Source: Candidatus Faecousia faecigallinarum (GTDB lineage: Bacteria; Bacillota; Clostridia; Oscillospirales; Oscillospiraceae). Taken from it: 64,000 nt of DNA. The notes beneath the pieces are model-generated. The model made no database searches and had not been told where the DNA came from. It worked only from the letters and a program-made list of their open reading frames with translations. The stretch covers positions 1 through 64,000 of the forward strand of contig DVHJ01000081.1 in assembly GCA_018712145.1 (NCBI GenBank), written 5' to 3'. Both the position numbers and the translations under genes were made by a program. How positions within the stretch are numbered: position 1 is the stretch's first letter; each line of letters starts with the position of its first letter. Shown here piece after piece: positions 16,141 through 25,470 of this stretch.

Positions 16141-16169
16141 TTGCATTTTTCGAGCTGCCGTGCTAGAAT
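16141..16169 (+). promoter_or_regulatory. Predicted promoter of the surface subtilase
   Basis: TTGCAT (16141-16146) and TAGAAT (16164-16169) are 17 bp apart, followed by a leader of about 50 nt. With the ArsR promoter and repeats it accounts for the gene-free, AT-rich stretch 15869-16228. Confidence 0.6.
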
Positions 16170-16228
16170 AACTTCACCGCGAATGGGTGTTCGCAACTAT
16201 TTTAACGAAACAGAAAGGAAGAAAGACG

Positions 16229-19200
16229 ATGAAAAAAAGACTATTGGCGTGCCTACTGATCCTGTCTCTGGTACTGGCCGGCTTTGTCCCCACCGCTTCG
16301 GCGGCGGAAGACGGGATTGTGGCCCAATGGACTGAGAAGGACGAGCTTTCCACCACCGGTCAGGAAGTTGCCCTTCAGCCGGAAAAGGGCCTGCTTTCCG
16401 ACGCTGGGGACGAGCCCCTGGCCGTGGAAAGCGCCAAGTTTAGCGACAGCGATGTGGTTACGGTAATCGTTGAGCTGGAAGACGAGCCGCTGCTGGATGT
16501 GTCTGCCGGCGACATTACGGCCTTTGCTGCCTCTACTCGCGGCCAGACCATGGAGCAGGATATCCGCCGGAGCCAGGCGGAGATCAAGGCGCAGATTCAA
16601 GCCATTAGCGGCGTGGTTTCCACCCAGTCGGTCAACGGCGCTTCCGATCTGGAGTATACTTACACCACGGTGCTCAATGGGTTTTCCATGAAAATGCCCT
16701 ATGGGGATATCCCGGAGGCCCGGCAGATTCCCGGGGTCAAGCGCATCTTTGTGGCCGAGCAGTACAGCCTGCCCACCACCTTTACCGAAGAGGAGTACAC
16801 CATTTCCATGAGCAGCTCCACCGGCATGGTGGGCGCGGACAAGGCCAACACCTTGGGCTATGACGGCACCGGCACCATTGTTGCCATTTTGGACACCGGT
16901 TTTGATGCCGACCACGAGGCATTTTCCGTGATGCCCACAGAGGGGAAATACAGCAAGTCCGACATTGCTGCCCTGTTGGATGGCAGTTTGGCCTGCGGTG
17001 TGACCAACGTAGACGATGTGTACATCAATGAAAAAGCCCCCTTTGGCTATGACTACGGCGACGGCGACACCAACGCAGAGGCGGTGGGCGAGTCCCACGG
17101 CGTTCACGTGGCCGGTACGGTGGCCGGCAACAACGGGGAGGATTTCTTCGGCGTTGCCCCCAACGCCCAGCTGATGATTATGAAAATCTTTTCCGACAAC
17201 TCCGGTTCCGTCAGCGATGACATTATCCTGGCGGGCCTGGATGACGCGGTAAAACTGGGGGCGGACGCCATTAACATGTCCCTGGGTTCGCCTGCCGGCT
17301 TTACCGAATACGGCGACGAGGACGAGGAGGAGACCGATGGATACCTGACCTACTACGGGGTGTATACCCGGGCGGAGGCGGCCGGCGTCAGCCTGATGGT
17401 GGCCGCCGGCAACGAGACCGCCTCCACCAACTATAACCCTGCCGGCAACAACCTCACCCTGGCCCAGTATCCGGACAGCGGCATTGTGGGTTCTCCCTCT
17501 ACTTTACCGGCGGCCATGAGCGTGGCCAGCGTGGACAACTCCGGCTATTTCCGGAATCACTTTGCCCTGGGGGAAGAAACCATTGCCTACAATGACGCGG
17601 TGGATTATGACTCTCAGGTCCAGACCAACATTCTGGAGACCTTGGAAGGGCAAACCGTGGAGTATGTACCCATTTCCGGTCTGGGCGCGGAGGAGGATTT
17701 TGCCGGCCTGGATCTCACCGGCAAAGTTGCCCTGGTGGCCCGGGGTGACCTGAATTTTGATGTAAAGGCAGCCAACGCCGCAGCGGTTGGCGCCATCGCT
17801 ATCATCATTTACAACAATACCGACGAGGGGCTGTACTACGCTTCCCTCCAGACCCATACCATCCCGGTGATCACCATCACCAAGGCTGACGCCCAGACTA
17901 TGCTGGACGCTCCGGAAAAGTCCATCACCTTCTCCGCCAGTTACTATGGCAAGGCGGATAACCCCAACGGCTATCAGATCAGTTCCTTCAGCAGCATCGG
18001 CCCGGCGCCTGATCTGTCCATCAAGCCGGAAATTACCGCCCCCGGCGGGGAAATTTATTCCTCTGTCATCGGCGGCGGCTATGCCTCCATGGGCGGCACC
18101 TCCATGGCCACCCCCCACGTGGCCGGTGAGGCTGCGGTGCTCCGCCAGTATCTTCAGGAGACTTACCCCGACCTGACTGCCTACCAGCTGGGCCAGCTGG
18201 CCAACAGCCTGCTCATGTCCACGGCTGTGCCTGCTCTGGACAACGCTACCGGAACCTATTTTGCGGTGCGCCGCCAGGGCGCCGGTGTGGCCAATGTGTA
18301 CAATGCCATTGTGTCCCAGGCATATCTGTCGGTAGAGGACTGCAACCGGCCCAAAGCTGAGGTGGGTTCCAATGCCGCCGGCAACTACAGCTATACCGTC
18401 ACTGTGCACAACCTGTCTGATGCTCCCAAAACTTACAGCCTGGACACCGCCGTTCTGGTGGAGACTGTGGTGGAGGAAAACGGCCTGAGCTACGCGGCCA
18501 GCGCCCAAAAGCGGCTGTCCGGCAGCGAGGTGAACGTGACCTACTCCAACGGCAGCCGGATCACGGTTCCCGCCAATGGCACCTCCACCTTTACGGTGAA
18601 TGTGGCGCTCACCGCGGCAGGCAGGGACTACATCACGGAAAATTTCCCCAACGGCACCTATGTGGAAGGCTTCACCTTCCTGAATGCGGAAGCGGAAGAT
18701 GGCGTGAATCTGAGCCTGCCCTTCCTGGGCTTCTGCGGCGATTGGGACAGCCTGACGGTGTTTGACGGCGACCCGGGGGAAGACCAGAACATGCTGGGCA
18801 CCGCTCTGGTGGACATGGACAACTCCGGCTACGGCTATTTCCTGGGGGTGAACACCGACACCGGCGAATATAACGAAGCCAAGCTGGCTTACGCCCCTCA
18901 GCGGTCCAACCGGCAGCTTAGCGCCCGGGTGAGCCTGCTGCGGAACGTCACCAGCTTTGCCCAGACCATCACCGATGAGGCAGGCAACGTGGTGTATACC
19001 ACCGGGGACCTGGGCATGGCCCGGAAAACCTACGCCGCCCTGGGCATGACCGGCATACAATATACCGCCATCCTCTGGACCCCGGGCTGGAACGGCCGCC
19101 TGATGGTGGATGGGGAGAACAACGTTGGCGATTGGGCGCCGGATAACCAGTGGTACACCTTCTCCATTGAAGCCACCCCGGTGGGGGTAGACGAACCGCA

Positions 19201-22200
19201 GGTCAAGTCGTTTAAGTTCTATCTGGACAACACCAAGCCGGTGATTGAAGACGTTCAGCTGTATGAAGAGAACGGCAATGTCTACCTTACTGGTTTGGCC
19301 TCCGACGATTTCTATCTCCGCCGCCTGCGGGTGATTGACAGCACCCAGGAATTCTGGTATCTAACCACCGGCGATGCGTTTGATGCCATCACGGAACCCG
19401 GCGCCGAATCCCGCTTTACCTTTGATGTCTCCGCCCTGGCCCAGGAGCTGGCTGCCGACGGGAAGAACCCCGGCCGGGTGGGCCTGCTGCTGGAGGACTC
19501 CGCCTACAATGAAACCCTGGTCTTTGTGGACATTGGCCCCCAGAGCATAACCCTGGAAAGCGTGTCTGTGGGCGTGGGGGAGAGCAAGCAAGTCCCGGTA
19601 TCCATCAAGCCTGAGCGCCTGACGGATTCTGCCCTCACCTGGGCGGTGGAGGATACCTCCGTTGCCACAGTGGACGGCCAAGGCGTGGTCACCGGCGTGT
19701 CCGACGGCACCACCATGGTCACCGCAACAGCGGTCTCCGGCCTGTCGGCCTATGCCGTGGTCACGGTGGGCAAGGGTGAACCGGTTTACCTCTCCTATGG
19801 CGAGGCGCCGGAACTGAACGACCGCTTCCAGACCGATGACGGCTTTAGCTGGAAGGTGATCGGCCCGGATACGGTGCAGCTGGTGGCCAAGCGGGCGAGC
19901 ACTTACGGCGCCAGCTACAGCGACATGTCCGGCGATATTGTCATTCCGTCCACGGTGGAATACAGCGGCAAGACCTTCCGGGTCACCTCCATTGGCGCAA
20001 ACGCGTTTTACATGAATATGGCCATCACTTCCGTTACCATTCCGGAGGGGGTGACCGACGTAGGCTACAGCGCTTTCTTCCTGTGCAATCAGTTGGCGAA
20101 AATCAGCCTGCCGGACAGCTTGGAATATGTGGATACCTATGCCTTTAACACCTTCATTGCCACGGAATTTGACAAAGTGCCTGCCGGTTTAGTGTGGATT
20201 GGCAACGAGTCTTTCTGCAAAGCCCAAATTACCGCCCTGGATCTGCCGGACAGCGTGGAGTACATCGGCGAAAAGGCCTTTATGGGCTCCACGGTGGAGA
20301 CTGCCTCCATTCCGGAGAGTGTGACCGAGTTTGGCGCCCACATCTTCTACAATTGTCCAAACCTGTCCTATGTGGAGCTGCCGTCCAACCTGAAGGAAAT
20401 CCCCGAGGGAATGTTCTGGAGCTGCACGTCCCTGAAGCGTATCTCCCTGCCCAACGGACTGGAGAAAATCGGCAATGCCGCCTTCTACGGCTCGGGCCTG
20501 GAACGGATCACCATTCCGGAAAGTGTCAAGGAAATTGATGCATGGGCCTTTGCCTGGCTTACCAACATGAAGACCATTGACATTCCGGACAATGTGGAGA
20601 CCATTGGCTTTAGCGCCTACATCTACTGCCAAGGGGTGGAAACGGTAAACATCGGCTCCGGCGTTACCACCATTGGCAAGGACGGCTTCCGCACCTGGAA
20701 CCTGACCCTGGGCGAAGAACCGGTGATGAATGTGAAGACCGAGGCCACGGCGGCTGCCCTGCGCCGCAGCGGCTACGGCCAGGAGATTCTGCTCAACGGC
20801 GTGCCCTACACCGGCTACAACGGCGTGAGCTTCAACGACGGCACCTTCTCCTACATGCCCACCTCGGACACCGAGGTGCAGGTGGTGGGCTTTAATTCCA
20901 CTGCGCCTGCTGGAGAGTATACCCTGCCTGCCGAAGTGTACTGCGAAGGCGACGACCGGACCTACACCGTCACCAGCGTCAACGAGCGGGTATTTTTCCA
21001 GAACCAGAACATCCACAAGCTGAACCTGCCGGACACCATTGAAGAGGTCGGGGAGCGGGCCTTTGACCAGATGTTCAACGTCACGGAATTCAACGTGCCC
21101 AAAAACCTGAAAACCGTGGGCTACCAAGGCATGGGCTACCTGGGCTGGGACGCCAAGTCCATCGGCCTGGAGGTCAATACCGACGCTGTGCTGGAAATTC
21201 CAGGAACCCTGGAAGTTTGGGAAGACTGCGGCTTTGCCGGTAACCTGCAAAAAACCGTGGTGGTTGGAGAAGGCGTGACGTATATCGGCGACTATGGCTT
21301 GAATGGCCTGACCAATGCCACCTCCATCACCTTGCCTTCTACCCTGAAAAAGATCGGTTTGGCCGCCCTCCAGGGATGCAGTTCTCTCACATCCATTGAC
21401 CTGCCGGATGGCTTGACCTTCATTGGCGACAGCGCCTTCAGCGGAGTTCCTCTGGAGTCGATTGACCTGCCGGATGGCCTGACTTACATTGGCCGCCAGG
21501 CCCTGGGCGCTTATGTCTACAACGCCGACTACACCGCCCAGTACTGGGTAGGTCCGGCATATGTGGAACTCAACGGCGCTCTGGAGCGGCTGGGTTACGA
21601 CGCCTTCCGTCCGGATGCAGAGATTGTGGCGGTGCTGAACAGCCAGCGGAACATGGTGGTGCAGTTCGGCGACATGGAAAAGCTTCCCACTGTGGTGTGG
21701 GACGGTAAGACCGACATTCCCTTTAACGACGGCTCCTATGTCCCTGCCGGCGAGGAACTGCATCTGACCCAAAATGTCACCATTGACGGCAAACTCACCG
21801 TGGACGGCAAAGTCTATGTGCCTTACAACGTGCACCTGGAAATCACGGATGATGCCCTGATTGTCAACCCCGAGAATATCATCTACGAAGGTTGCAAGCA
21901 TGAGAACACCACCACCATTACCCAGCCGGCCACCTGTACCGAAGATGGCCTGGTGACGGTCGTCTGCGACGACTGCGGCACTGTCCTGTCCGAAGAAGTC
22001 ATTCCCGCCAACTGCCCCTCTCAGGCCTTTACCGACTTGGATACCACCCGGTGGTATCACGAGTACACCGACTATGTGATTGGCAACGGTCTGATGAACG
22101 GGGTAGGGAATAACCGGTTTGCCCCCAACAACAATACCACCCGGGGCCAGCTGGTCACTGTCCTGTACCGCCTGGCCGGTTCCCCGGCGGTGGAAGAAGA

Positions 22201-22570
22201 GGCCACCTTTACCGACGTGGCCGGGGATATCTGGTACTCTACCGCCATTGCCTGGGCTGAGGACATGGGCATTGCCCAAGGTGTAACGGAAACCCGGTTT
22301 GCCCCGGGGAACACCGTGACCCGGGAGCAGGCCGCCACCTTCCTGTACCGGTTTGTCACCGGTTACCTGGCGGTTGAGCCGGTAGACGGGGCCGACCTGT
22401 CGGTGTACACCGATGCCGGAAACATCTCCGGCTATGCGGAAGAGGCCATTGCCTGGGCCACTGCCGAGGGCCTCTTCGAGGGCTTCCCGGATGGCAGGCT
22501 GCTGCCCCAGGGTACCCTGACCCGTGCCCAGATGGCCAAGCTGTTGGCCATCCTGGACCAGAAGTTCTGA
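16229..22570 (+). CDS. SLH-anchored S8 subtilisin-like surface protease with BspA-type leucine-rich repeats
   Basis: The product has 2113 residues. It starts at ATG 16229 after AGAAAGGAAG; the frame extends upstream without a ribosome site. A signal peptide covers about residues 1-26 (cleavage after ASA). An inhibitor-like propeptide follows, then the S8 catalytic domain with D222 (LDTGFD), H290 (SHGVHVAG), oxyanion N395 (AAGNE) and S625 (GTSMATPH). A PA domain is inserted at about 470-570, as in lactocepin and C5a peptidase. Next come Fn3-like modules to about 1100, a BIG2 Ig-like domain (about 1105-1180), LRR_5/BspA repeats (about 1235-1800) and three SLH domains (about 1930-2113) that bind secondary cell-wall polymer. 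The triad is intact, so proteolysis of host or environmental protein at the cell surface is likely. The substrate is unknown. Confidence 0.93.
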   Translation: MKKRLLACLLILSLVLAGFVPTASAAEDGIVAQWTEKDELSTTGQEVALQPEKGLLSDAGDEPLAVESAKFSDSDVVTVIVELEDEPLLDVSAGDITAFAASTRGQTMEQDIRRSQAEIKAQIQAISGVVSTQSVNGASDLEYTYTTVLNGFSMKMPYGDIPEARQIPGVKRIFVAEQYSLPTTFTEEEYTISMSSSTGMVGADKANTLGYDGTGTIVAILDTGFDADHEAFSVMPTEGKYSKSDIAALLDGSLACGVTNVDDVYINEKAPFGYDYGDGDTNAEAVGESHGVHVAGTVAGNNGEDFFGVAPNAQLMIMKIFSDNSGSVSDDIILAGLDDAVKLGADAINMSLGSPAGFTEYGDEDEEETDGYLTYYGVYTRAEAAGVSLMVAAGNETASTNYNPAGNNLTLAQYPDSGIVGSPSTLPAAMSVASVDNSGYFRNHFALGEETIAYNDAVDYDSQVQTNILETLEGQTVEYVPISGLGAEEDFAGLDLTGKVALVARGDLNFDVKAANAAAVGAIAIIIYNNTDEGLYYASLQTHTIPVITITKADAQTMLDAPEKSITFSASYYGKADNPNGYQISSFSSIGPAPDLSIKPEITAPGGEIYSSVIGGGYASMGGTSMATPHVAGEAAVLRQYLQETYPDLTAYQLGQLANSLLMSTAVPALDNATGTYFAVRRQGAGVANVYNAIVSQAYLSVEDCNRPKAEVGSNAAGNYSYTVTVHNLSDAPKTYSLDTAVLVETVVEENGLSYAASAQKRLSGSEVNVTYSNGSRITVPANGTSTFTVNVALTAAGRDYITENFPNGTYVEGFTFLNAEAEDGVNLSLPFLGFCGDWDSLTVFDGDPGEDQNMLGTALVDMDNSGYGYFLGVNTDTGEYNEAKLAYAPQRSNRQLSARVSLLRNVTSFAQTITDEAGNVVYTTGDLGMARKTYAALGMTGIQYTAILWTPGWNGRLMVDGENNVGDWAPDNQWYTFSIEATPVGVDEPQVKSFKFYLDNTKPVIEDVQLYEENGNVYLTGLASDDFYLRRLRVIDSTQEFWYLTTGDAFDAITEPGAESRFTFDVSALAQELAADGKNPGRVGLLLEDSAYNETLVFVDIGPQSITLESVSVGVGESKQVPVSIKPERLTDSALTWAVEDTSVATVDGQGVVTGVSDGTTMVTATAVSGLSAYAVVTVGKGEPVYLSYGEAPELNDRFQTDDGFSWKVIGPDTVQLVAKRASTYGASYSDMSGDIVIPSTVEYSGKTFRVTSIGANAFYMNMAITSVTIPEGVTDVGYSAFFLCNQLAKISLPDSLEYVDTYAFNTFIATEFDKVPAGLVWIGNESFCKAQITALDLPDSVEYIGEKAFMGSTVETASIPESVTEFGAHIFYNCPNLSYVELPSNLKEIPEGMFWSCTSLKRISLPNGLEKIGNAAFYGSGLERITIPESVKEIDAWAFAWLTNMKTIDIPDNVETIGFSAYIYCQGVETVNIGSGVTTIGKDGFRTWNLTLGEEPVMNVKTEATAAALRRSGYGQEILLNGVPYTGYNGVSFNDGTFSYMPTSDTEVQVVGFNSTAPAGEYTLPAEVYCEGDDRTYTVTSVNERVFFQNQNIHKLNLPDTIEEVGERAFDQMFNVTEFNVPKNLKTVGYQGMGYLGWDAKSIGLEVNTDAVLEIPGTLEVWEDCGFAGNLQKTVVVGEGVTYIGDYGLNGLTNATSITLPSTLKKIGLAALQGCSSLTSIDLPDGLTFIGDSAFSGVPLESIDLPDGLTYIGRQALGAYVYNADYTAQYWVGPAYVELNGALERLGYDAFRPDAEIVAVLNSQRNMVVQFGDMEKLPTVVWDGKTDIPFNDGSYVPAGEELHLTQNVTIDGKLTVDGKVYVPYNVHLEITDDALIVNPENIIYEGCKHENTTTITQPATCTEDGLVTVVCDDCGTVLSEEVIPANCPSQAFTDLDTTRWYHEYTDYVIGNGLMNGVGNNRFAPNNNTTRGQLVTVLYRLAGSPAVEEEATFTDVAGDIWYSTAIAWAEDMGIAQGVTETRFAPGNTVTREQAATFLYRFVTGYLAVEPVDGADLSVYTDAGNISGYAEEAIAWATAEGLFEGFPDGRLLPQGTLTRAQMAKLLAILDQKF

Positions 22571-22604
22571 TTTTTCTCTTCGTTTTCTCCTTTCTCCACG
22601 GGAG

Positions 22605-22632
22605 CGCCCCGCAGGCAATCGCCTGCGGGGCG
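22605..22632 (+). terminator. Hairpin after the surface protease gene
   Basis: A 12 bp perfect GC-rich stem (CGCCCCGCAGGC with GCCTGCGGGGCG, loop AATC) lies 34 bp after the stop. The downstream T-run is weak, so terminator strength is uncertain. This hairpin and the repeat at 22749 fill the gene-free stretch 22571-22880. Confidence 0.6.
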
Positions 22633-22748
22633 TTCAAATGCGCAGAAAGATGGAAGCGGGGTAATGGGCTGCCGTGGGCAGATGTGCTTAAGCACATCAA
22701 GTTTGACCAAAAGCACCTGTTTATACAAATTCGCACACTTTACGGATT

Positions 22749-22811
22749 GATATGCTCCCCATCGTGTAGCCTCGAATTTTTTGCGAGTGTCTACTCCATG
22801 GGGAGCATATC
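22749..22811. repeat. 63 bp near-palindromic repeat, copy 1
   Basis: GATATGCTCCCCATCGTGTA starts the left arm, and the right arm ends GGGGAGCATATC. The loop is T-rich. It is the same element as 43342-43410 and 61649-61717, with a shorter loop and one extra arm mismatch. Only a decayed trace of the outer arm (ATTTTGCC) follows it. Confidence 0.85.
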
Positions 22812-22880
22812 AGATTTTGCCACAAGTCCGTGATTTTTGCAGAATGCTGTAACGCTTTTGTCCGTAAGATTTGCCGGTCA

Positions 22881-23294
22881 CTATACGGTGCCGTCAACGG
22901 TGATGAGAATACCCAGTGTGCCTTCCCCTTGGGCAATGCTTAAGGTCACATTTTCCTTTTGCAGCATGGTGCCGATAGATACAGAATTTCCGTCAGAAAT
23001 TGCCTGCACATAACCTTGACTGGTTAATGTATTGAGATAGGCGGATGTTTCCGCCAAAGAGATATCCTTCAAGAAAATGCCATAGTGCCCGCTGTCCGAG
23101 CAATCCAGCACATAATCTACCGTCCCGCTTTCCGGCTGGGGAATTTGGGCGGTGAACCCATTTTCTGGCCACTGGGTCACCGGTTCCGGCGTGGCAGTGA
23201 CGGTCCAATTTGCGGATTCCGCCATGGGAGCCGTAGCGCAGCCGGCAAGCCCAGCCAGCGCCAAGAGCAGCAAAGCACAGAAGAATTTTCGCAT
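22881..23294 (-). CDS. Small secreted lipoprotein of unknown function
   Basis: This 137-residue protein starts at ATG 23294; a longer in-frame start 30 bp upstream would disturb the signal peptide. It has a lipoprotein signal peptide with lipobox LAGC, the cysteine being at about residue 18. After the lipid anchor it has the sequence of a compact beta-rich extracellular domain (VDYVLDCSDSGHYGIFLKD, then LTSQGYVQAIS). I do not recognise a family. It would sit on the outer face of the membrane. Confidence 0.75.
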   Translation of the reverse strand: MRKFFCALLLLALAGLAGCATAPMAESANWTVTATPEPVTQWPENGFTAQIPQPESGTVDYVLDCSDSGHYGIFLKDISLAETSAYLNTLTSQGYVQAISDGNSVSIGTMLQKENVTLSIAQGEGTLGILITVDGTV

Positions 23295-23345
23295 GATAAA
23301 ATCCTTCAACAATTTTGACACCATATATTCGATGCATTTAAAACG

Positions 23346-24005
23346 TTATTTAGGATTTCTACTGAAATTATATAAAAAATATCTAAATACATAAATATAT
23401 CTCAAAACACAAAATCTCTTAGAACGCGATAAAAATACAAAAAATAAAACCAAAGACAAAGCAGACCACAAAATATAAATAGTGCTTTTTTCTGAAATTG
23501 CCACAAACAATATGTAAAAAAACAAAAATAAAAAGTATATTGACAAACTTCTGCTCATTGCAGCAATAGATTGGTCTTTATCAATTTTTGCTGTATTCCC
23601 AGTAGATATTAGATAAAATTTACAATAGTTGTAAAGGATTTCTATATTCGCTTCCTCTTCTAAACATAACTCGGCTCGGACAATCTGATGAACAGCCTCT
23701 TTCTCTTCTTTTGTCAACAATTGATGGGATGATTTTTTTGATGTATCAAGTGCATTTAATAAAATCCGATTCTTTTTGTTAATAAATTTCCGGTAGAAGA
23801 GAGAACCAATTTCTTGAAAAAGCAAGCCAATAAAATAGCTAATTACAAAAAATGAAATGGCATTGTCTGTACTTAATAAGGACGAAAAACGTGAGCCAAA
23901 AAGAAGTTGATCAACTGCAAGCGAAAAAGTGCAGATACAAATTCCTGATAGCAAAACGGCAACAATATCATATATACCGAATTTTTCAAGAACATTATTT
24001 ATCAT
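23346..24005 (-). CDS. Hypothetical AT-rich four-helix membrane protein
   Basis: This 219-residue protein has two hydrophobic helices near the N-terminus (about 12-34 and 47-68). A charged middle region of about 80 residues (NKKNRILLNALDTSKKSS onward) follows, then two more helices (about 148-170 and 174-195) and a basic tail. No family is recognised. Base composition is strikingly AT-rich compared with everything around it, and the flanks 23300-24140 share this, which points to horizontal transfer. The layout resembles small membrane effectors of defence cassettes, but no partner gene is present. Confidence 0.7.
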   Translation of the reverse strand: MINNVLEKFGIYDIVAVLLSGICICTFSLAVDQLLFGSRFSSLLSTDNAISFFVISYFIGLLFQEIGSLFYRKFINKKNRILLNALDTSKKSSHQLLTKEEKEAVHQIVRAELCLEEEANIEILYNYCKFYLISTGNTAKIDKDQSIAAMSRSLSIYFLFLFFYILFVAISEKSTIYILWSALSLVLFFVFLSRSKRFCVLRYIYVFRYFLYNFSRNPK

Positions 24006-24140
24006 GTAATCACCAATTATATATATATTATTAATATCAAATTGTCAAAAAATAATTTTGGATTATGCCTAATATCTGATGCATCAATCCAGTATAAATA
24101 ATAAAAATACATCTATTGAGATTTACAACATGGTATTACT

Positions 24141-25073
24141 CTAGTCATGGAGGAGCACCTCCCGGGCCAGGTAAACCGGCCGGTGTTTGGATTGTTCAAA
24201 AATTTTCCCCACATACTCCCCGATCAGGCCCAGGCAGAACAGCTGCATGCCCCCCAGGAACAAAATCAGCACAATGATGGTGGCGTAGCCCGGCACGGCA
24301 ATGCCCCAGATCAGCTTTTGCAGCAGGACAACAATCAGATAAACAAGGGCGGCGGCGGCAGACAGCAGCCCCATGTAAGTGGCCAGCCGCAGGGGCGCGG
24401 TGGAGAAACCGATGATGCCGTCAATGGCATAGCGGAACAACTTCCGAAATGACCACTTGGTGGTTCCCGCCGCCCGGGGGCAAGCCACATAGGGGATAAA
24501 GCAGGTGGGGTAGCCCACCCAGGCAAAAATTCCCTTGGAAAACCGGTGGTATTCCGGCATGCGTAAAATGCTCTCCGCCACGCACCGGCGGAAAGTGCGG
24601 AAATCGCTGGCGTCTGCCCGGAGTTTTACCGAGGACATGCGGTTAATCAGACGGTAAAACCCTTCCTTGAAAAAGGTGAGCACTTTCCCGTCCCCCCGCT
24701 TGTCCTGATAGGCGGCCACCATGTCAAACTCCGGTTGATTGTCCAGAATTTCCACCATCTGCCGCACCAACTCCGGCCGCTGCTGCAAATCCGCGTCAAT
24801 TAAGCTGATGTATTCCCCCTTGGCGTGCTCCAGCCCGGCATACAGCCCGGATTCCTTGCCGAAATTCCGGGAGAAGCTCACCACGCTCACCGGGCAGGCC
24901 TGCTGGGCATACAGGCGCTTCAGCTCGCCCAAGGTGCCGTCCCGGCTGCCGTCATCCACAAATACGATTTCATAGGCATAGCCGCACCCGGCAAAAGCGT
25001 CCATCACCGCCTGCTGAAAGGCCGCTACGTTTTCCACTTCATTATAGCAGGGGACCACCAGGGAGAGCTTCAT
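24141..25073 (-). CDS. GT2 family glycosyltransferase (polyprenyl-phosphate sugar transferase, GtrB/DPM1-like)
   Basis: This 310-residue enzyme has a GT-A domain (VVPCYNE at 5-11, VDDGSRDGT, LIDADLQQRPEL near 92) and two C-terminal membrane helices (about 225-245 and 258-280). This arrangement belongs to enzymes that load a sugar from UDP- or GDP-sugar onto undecaprenyl phosphate. The lipid-linked sugar is then used for wall or teichoic-acid decoration. I choose ATG 25073 because a consensus promoter ends just 32 bp upstream. Longer starts would lie in or before it. No strong SD is visible. Confidence 0.88.
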   Translation of the reverse strand: MKLSLVVPCYNEVENVAAFQQAVMDAFAGCGYAYEIVFVDDGSRDGTLGELKRLYAQQACPVSVVSFSRNFGKESGLYAGLEHAKGEYISLIDADLQQRPELVRQMVEILDNQPEFDMVAAYQDKRGDGKVLTFFKEGFYRLINRMSSVKLRADASDFRTFRRCVAESILRMPEYHRFSKGIFAWVGYPTCFIPYVACPRAAGTTKWSFRKLFRYAIDGIIGFSTAPLRLATYMGLLSAAAALVYLIVVLLQKLIWGIAVPGYATIIVLILFLGGMQLFCLGLIGEYVGKIFEQSKHRPVYLAREVLLHD

Positions 25074-25104
25074 GGGAAACACCACGCTTTCGTTAGATGG
25101 CCCC

Positions 25105-25133
25105 ATTATATCCCCATTTGGGGGGAAAATCAA
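25105..25133 (-). promoter_or_regulatory. Promoter of the GT2 gene
   Basis: On the minus strand TTGATT (25128-25133) and TATAAT (25105-25110) are 17 bp apart. The resulting leader is only about 25 nt. Confidence 0.65.
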
Positions 25134-25166
25134 GGATAGCCCCTGGCGGGAAATAAAAATTTAACA

Positions 25167-25194
25167 TTGACACCGGCGGGTTTTCCGCTATAAT
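25167..25194 (+). promoter_or_regulatory. Promoter of valS
   Basis: TTGACA (25167-25172) and TATAAT (25189-25194), a consensus sigma-A pair, are 16 bp apart. Confidence 0.75.
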
Positions 25195-25201
25195 AAAAGA
25201 G

Positions 25202-25438
25202 AAAACAGCAGGGATGAGGAGTTTCTCCCAAACAGCCAGGCAGAGAGGGCGCGGTTGGTGCAAGCGCCTGTGGATTTGGCGGGATTGTCGCCTCGGAGCT
25301 GCCGGGCTGAAGGGTGTAAGTAGGTCCGGCCGGGTTGCTCCCGTTACCGAGCCAAGAGCGCCCGGCTTGCCGGGAATTCAGGTGGTACCGCGGAACAGTA
25401 TTGTTGCGTCCTGAGGTGAACTCAGGGCGCAATTTTTT
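25202..25438 (+). promoter_or_regulatory. T-box leader of valS
   Basis: The leader carries the conserved T-box AGGTGGTACCGCGG (25380-25393). Its UGGU bulge would pair with an uncharged tRNA ending ACCA, as expected for valine tRNA. The terminator follows (TTGCGTCCTGAG with CTCAGGGCGCAA, then TTTTTT, 25404-25438). Stem I lies roughly at 25205-25320 and begins with a GATGAGGAG kink-turn-like motif. When valine tRNA is uncharged, the antiterminator forms and valS is transcribed. The specifier codon was not resolved by eye. With both promoters this fills the gene-free 25074-25470. Confidence 0.9.
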
Positions 25439-25470
25439 GTCCGGAAAACAGAAATGGAGGAGAAAAAACA

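Noticed and set aside
20189-22618. 809-residue open frame on the minus strand opposite the surface protease
   Set aside because: It is a shadow of a GC-biased, repetitive coding region. It has no ribosome site, is rich in Gly/His/Val/Gln shadows and crosses the protease stop and hairpin without a sensible start.
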